Assembly (NCBI GenBank): GCA_013041585.1
Contig: JABEVM010000168.1
Coordinates: forward strand, 1-5,819
Origin: Chlamydiota bacterium
Lineage (GTDB): Bacteria; Chlamydiota; Chlamydiia; Chlamydiales; Rhabdochlamydiaceae
Direction of reading: 5' to 3'
DNA: 5,819 nucleotides
Positions 3,659-5,819 of the stretch are shown here, in pieces; position 1 is the first letter of the stretch, and every line of letters begins with the position of its first letter. Below the pieces are notes generated by a model, which ran no database searches, was not told the DNA's origin, and was given only the letters and a program-made list of their open reading frames with translations. Position numbers and translations under genes: made by a program.

Positions 3659-5819
3659 CGGGATCTTTTTTCCTTTTTCTTTGTCCCTGCAAGCTGCCAT
3701 TTACTCTCAAGTAGTATAAAGTCTACAGAATCAAGAACCACTTCTAAAGGTTGTCCGATTTTATGGATGATACCAGTATGCTTTCCGGTAAGGATGTTTC
3801 TTTGTCCATCATAGACAAAGTAGTCGTTTTCTAGCTCAGAGATATGTAAAAATCCTTCTAAAAGAAGAGAAGGGATTTCAAAAGAAATACCATAAGGTTT
3901 GATGCGGGTGATCGCAACTTGGTATTTTCGAGAAGGGTCTTCGTTATAGTATTTTTGTAAAAGACGAAGTTTTTTGAGTTGCTTTAGGCTATTTTCTGCC
4001 TTCATGCTGACTCTTTCTTGGCTTGAGCAGTTGTTCGCGATCTTATCAAGATACTCTACTTCCTTTTGCTCATCAAAAAGTAATCTTTGGATGATGATAT
4101 CCGTGTATCTACGGATAGGGCTTGTAAAGTGGCAGTAGTGCTCAAGAGCTAGGCCGTAGTGTCCTACATTGTTAGGAGAGTAATAGGCCATCTTCATCAT
4201 ACGAATAAACCCAACCGAGAGCTGTTGGCCAAAAGGTGTTTTTTTTGCTTCATCAAAGAGGTTTTGTATGTCTTTTGTGGTAGGAGACTGAGGGAGCGGG
4301 AATCCTAAAGACCTTGCAAGAGCGAAGAAATCTAAGCTGTTCTCTTCCGATGGTTTTTCATGGATACGGAAAAGAAGAGGCTTATTTTCCAGTTCAAGGT
4401 GGACCGCTACAATTTCATTGGCTTTGAGCATAAACTCTTCGACGAGTTGATGAGAAAGATCGTAGGGGACAACTCTAATTCCTGTAGGTTCTCCCTCTTT
4501 ATTTAACTCGATGACTGTATCGGGAAGGCTAAAGTCAATGCTTCCTCTTGCAGAGCGTTTTGCTCGTAAAAGATGACAAAGCTCCACCATAAGATGGATA
4601 TCATTGCTAAAGGGGCTTTTTGCTTTTCCGTCAATGATCGCCATAGCTTCTTCATAGGTAAATCTCTTAGCGCTTTTGATATAAGTTCTAGCTATAGAGT
4701 GACTTTTTAAAGTTCCTTTACTATCAAAATGCATAAGTACGGAGACAGTGAGCCTAATCACTTTTGGCTTTAAGCTGCAAAGGTGGTTAGAAAGTTCTTC
4801 CGGAAGCATGGGGATACACTTATCGGGCAAATAGGTAGAGTTGCATCTTACCGATGCTAATCTATCTAAAGCGCTATCAGCTGGGATATAATGCGCCACA
4901 TCGGCGATATGTACCCCTAAATGATAATTTCCTTGAGGGTCTTTCGAGATGGAAAGAGCATCATCAAAATCTTTAGCTGTTTCCGGATCGATCGTAAAAG
5001 AAGTAGTCTCTGTAAGATCTATCCTTTTAGCTAGATCGCTAGATTTAATCTTACTTCCAAAACTTTTTGCTTCTTCAATCGCATCTTCTGGGAATTCTTC
5101 GGGTAGTGCATATTCTTTGATAGCAGCGAGCGTATCGCAGGAAGGATCTGAAATATGGCCTAGATATTCTGTGATCTCACCTAGAATCATAGAATTTTTA
5201 GGGGACCAGTCTAGGATTTTTACAGTGATTCTATCCCCAACTTGGCTTTTTTTCTTTCCGATCTTTTTACTTCCGGCGGGGATCAGTACGGGTTTTGTGC
5301 TGCCAAGTAAAGGCACGTGTATGATCATTTGCCCGCTTGGATCGATTTTTAGAATAATCCCGGCAACATGGGTTCTTCCTCTTTCTAAAATATCCACAAC
5401 TTTCCCATCAGGCCCTTTTTCAGAGCGTTGAGCGGTATTGATAGCGACCTCTACCTTGTCCCCATCGACGGCATTGGCGATAAGATGCTTTGGAATGAAT
5501 ACATCTTGTGGAAAGGTAACGCTATCATCTGGTTCTACAAATCCAAATCCTTTTGGATGAAGATGGATTGTTCCTGTCATAGTTTCTTGCCGCTTTGGCG
5601 GTGCCTGCAGAAGTTTTTTATTAACTGTAATTACGTCACTAACAAGAAGGTCTGTAATGATTTTTTTGCATGTCGCATGCTGATTTTTTGGGATGCGCAG
5701 TGTCTCAAAAAGGGTACTCTCTTTCATAGGAATGTAGTTTTTTCCTAGAATATAGTCGGTAATTGTTTTTGTGAGATGTTCGTAAAGCTTGCCATTTTTG
5801 CTAGGCGCTACTTTAGGAG
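3655..5819 (-). CDS. rnr: Ribonuclease R (VacB), 5' end beyond the window
   Basis: RNase R is a processive 3'-to-5' exoribonuclease of the RNB family that degrades structured RNA, including defective rRNA. Numbering from the Met at 5727, a cold-shock domain starts with TGTIHLHPKGFGFV (51-64). The RNB active site is FTIDPETAKDFDDALSI (244-260), with Asp247, 253, 255 and 256 in the same spacing as the four catalytic Asp of E. coli RNase II. GVHIADVAHYI (271-281) and HYCHFTSPIRRYTD (530-543) follow. An S1 domain spans about 602-680, and the tail is basic (KKKEKRSR). The Met at 5727 is probably not the start: the frame stays open through all 30 preceding codons to the window edge. Those codons (for example KLYEHLTKTITDYILGKNYI) read like the first helices of the N-terminal winged-helix domain. 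The gene is therefore 5'-partial, with 720 residues visible. It overlaps mpg by 4 bases. Confidence 0.96.
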   Translation of the reverse strand, partial: PKVAPSKNGKLYEHLTKTITDYILGKNYIPMKESTLFETLRIPKNQHATCKKIITDLLVSDVITVNKKLLQAPPKRQETMTGTIHLHPKGFGFVEPDDSVTFPQDVFIPKHLIANAVDGDKVEVAINTAQRSEKGPDGKVVDILERGRTHVAGIILKIDPSGQMIIHVPLLGSTKPVLIPAGSKKIGKKKSQVGDRITVKILDWSPKNSMILGEITEYLGHISDPSCDTLAAIKEYALPEEFPEDAIEEAKSFGSKIKSSDLAKRIDLTETTSFTIDPETAKDFDDALSISKDPQGNYHLGVHIADVAHYIPADSALDRLASVRCNSTYLPDKCIPMLPEELSNHLCSLKPKVIRLTVSVLMHFDSKGTLKSHSIARTYIKSAKRFTYEEAMAIIDGKAKSPFSNDIHLMVELCHLLRAKRSARGSIDFSLPDTVIELNKEGEPTGIRVVPYDLSHQLVEEFMLKANEIVAVHLELENKPLLFRIHEKPSEENSLDFFALARSLGFPLPQSPTTKDIQNLFDEAKKTPFGQQLSVGFIRMMKMAYYSPNNVGHYGLALEHYCHFTSPIRRYTDIIIQRLLFDEQKEVEYLDKIANNCSSQERVSMKAENSLKQLKKLRLLQKYYNEDPSRKYQVAITRIKPYGISFEIPSLLLEGFLHISELENDYFVYDGQRNILTGKHTGIIHKIGQPLEVVLDSVDFILLESKWQLAGTKKKEKRSR

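Noticed and set aside
3659..3700. N-terminal extension of the DNA glycosylase to the ATG at 3700
   Set aside because: It would overlap rnr by 46 bases and add 14 residues not typical of the family; the ATG at 3658 forms a standard ATGA overlap with the rnr stop.
4949..5431. 160-codon plus-strand open frame opposite rnr
   Set aside because: It lies wholly opposite the conserved RNase R coding sequence, has no ribosome binding site context that stands out, and its low-complexity translation looks like an antisense shadow.
5428..5748. Plus-strand 106-codon frame opposite the start of rnr
   Set aside because: It is antisense to the conserved cold-shock and N-terminal part of RNase R; the translation has no plausible family features.

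Overview
The window looks like a piece of a chlamydial chromosome (phylum Chlamydiota, PVC superphylum). The evidence is the AT-rich base composition, a 53-residue protein that matches the small basic signature protein of the PVC superphylum, tandem DUF502 membrane proteins, and an AAG-type 3-methyladenine DNA glycosylase next to RNase R. I would place it in or near Chlamydiaceae, but the species cannot be read from this sequence alone. Apart from one short gene at the left edge, everything is coded on the minus strand.

Read in the direction of transcription (right to left), the window starts inside rnr (RNase R, 3655-5819). Its reading frame is still open at the right edge, so the true N-terminus lies outside. 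rnr overlaps the DNA glycosylase gene mpg (3092-3658) by 4 bases. After a 70-base gap come two tandem DUF502 paralogues (2350-3021 and 1691-2353, overlapping by 4 bases). The second overlaps by 17 bases a gene for a DNA polymerase III chi-like protein (1300-1707, holC). These five genes are packed like one operon.

A near-consensus sigma-70-type promoter (1264-1292) sits just after holC. It drives two very small, very basic proteins: an unrecognised 60-residue protein (1050-1232) and the 53-residue PVC signature protein (880-1041). A clean intrinsic terminator (839-866) follows. ybeY (378-836, rRNA-maturation endoribonuclease) begins with GTG two bases after that terminator's T-tract and has no visible ribosome binding site. 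Its third metal-ligand histidine is replaced by aspartate. ybeY converges on the only plus-strand gene (58-381, unknown 107-residue protein) with interlocked stop codons, and the terminator of that gene lies inside the 3' end of ybeY.

The region therefore joins RNA processing and ribosome maintenance (RNase R, YbeY, the basic PVC protein) with DNA repair and replication (Mpg, chi) and two membrane proteins of unknown role. No mobile element, CRISPR array, tRNA or rRNA gene was seen. The least described parts are the two-gene small-protein operon, the terminator/start junction at ybeY, and the DUF502 pair.
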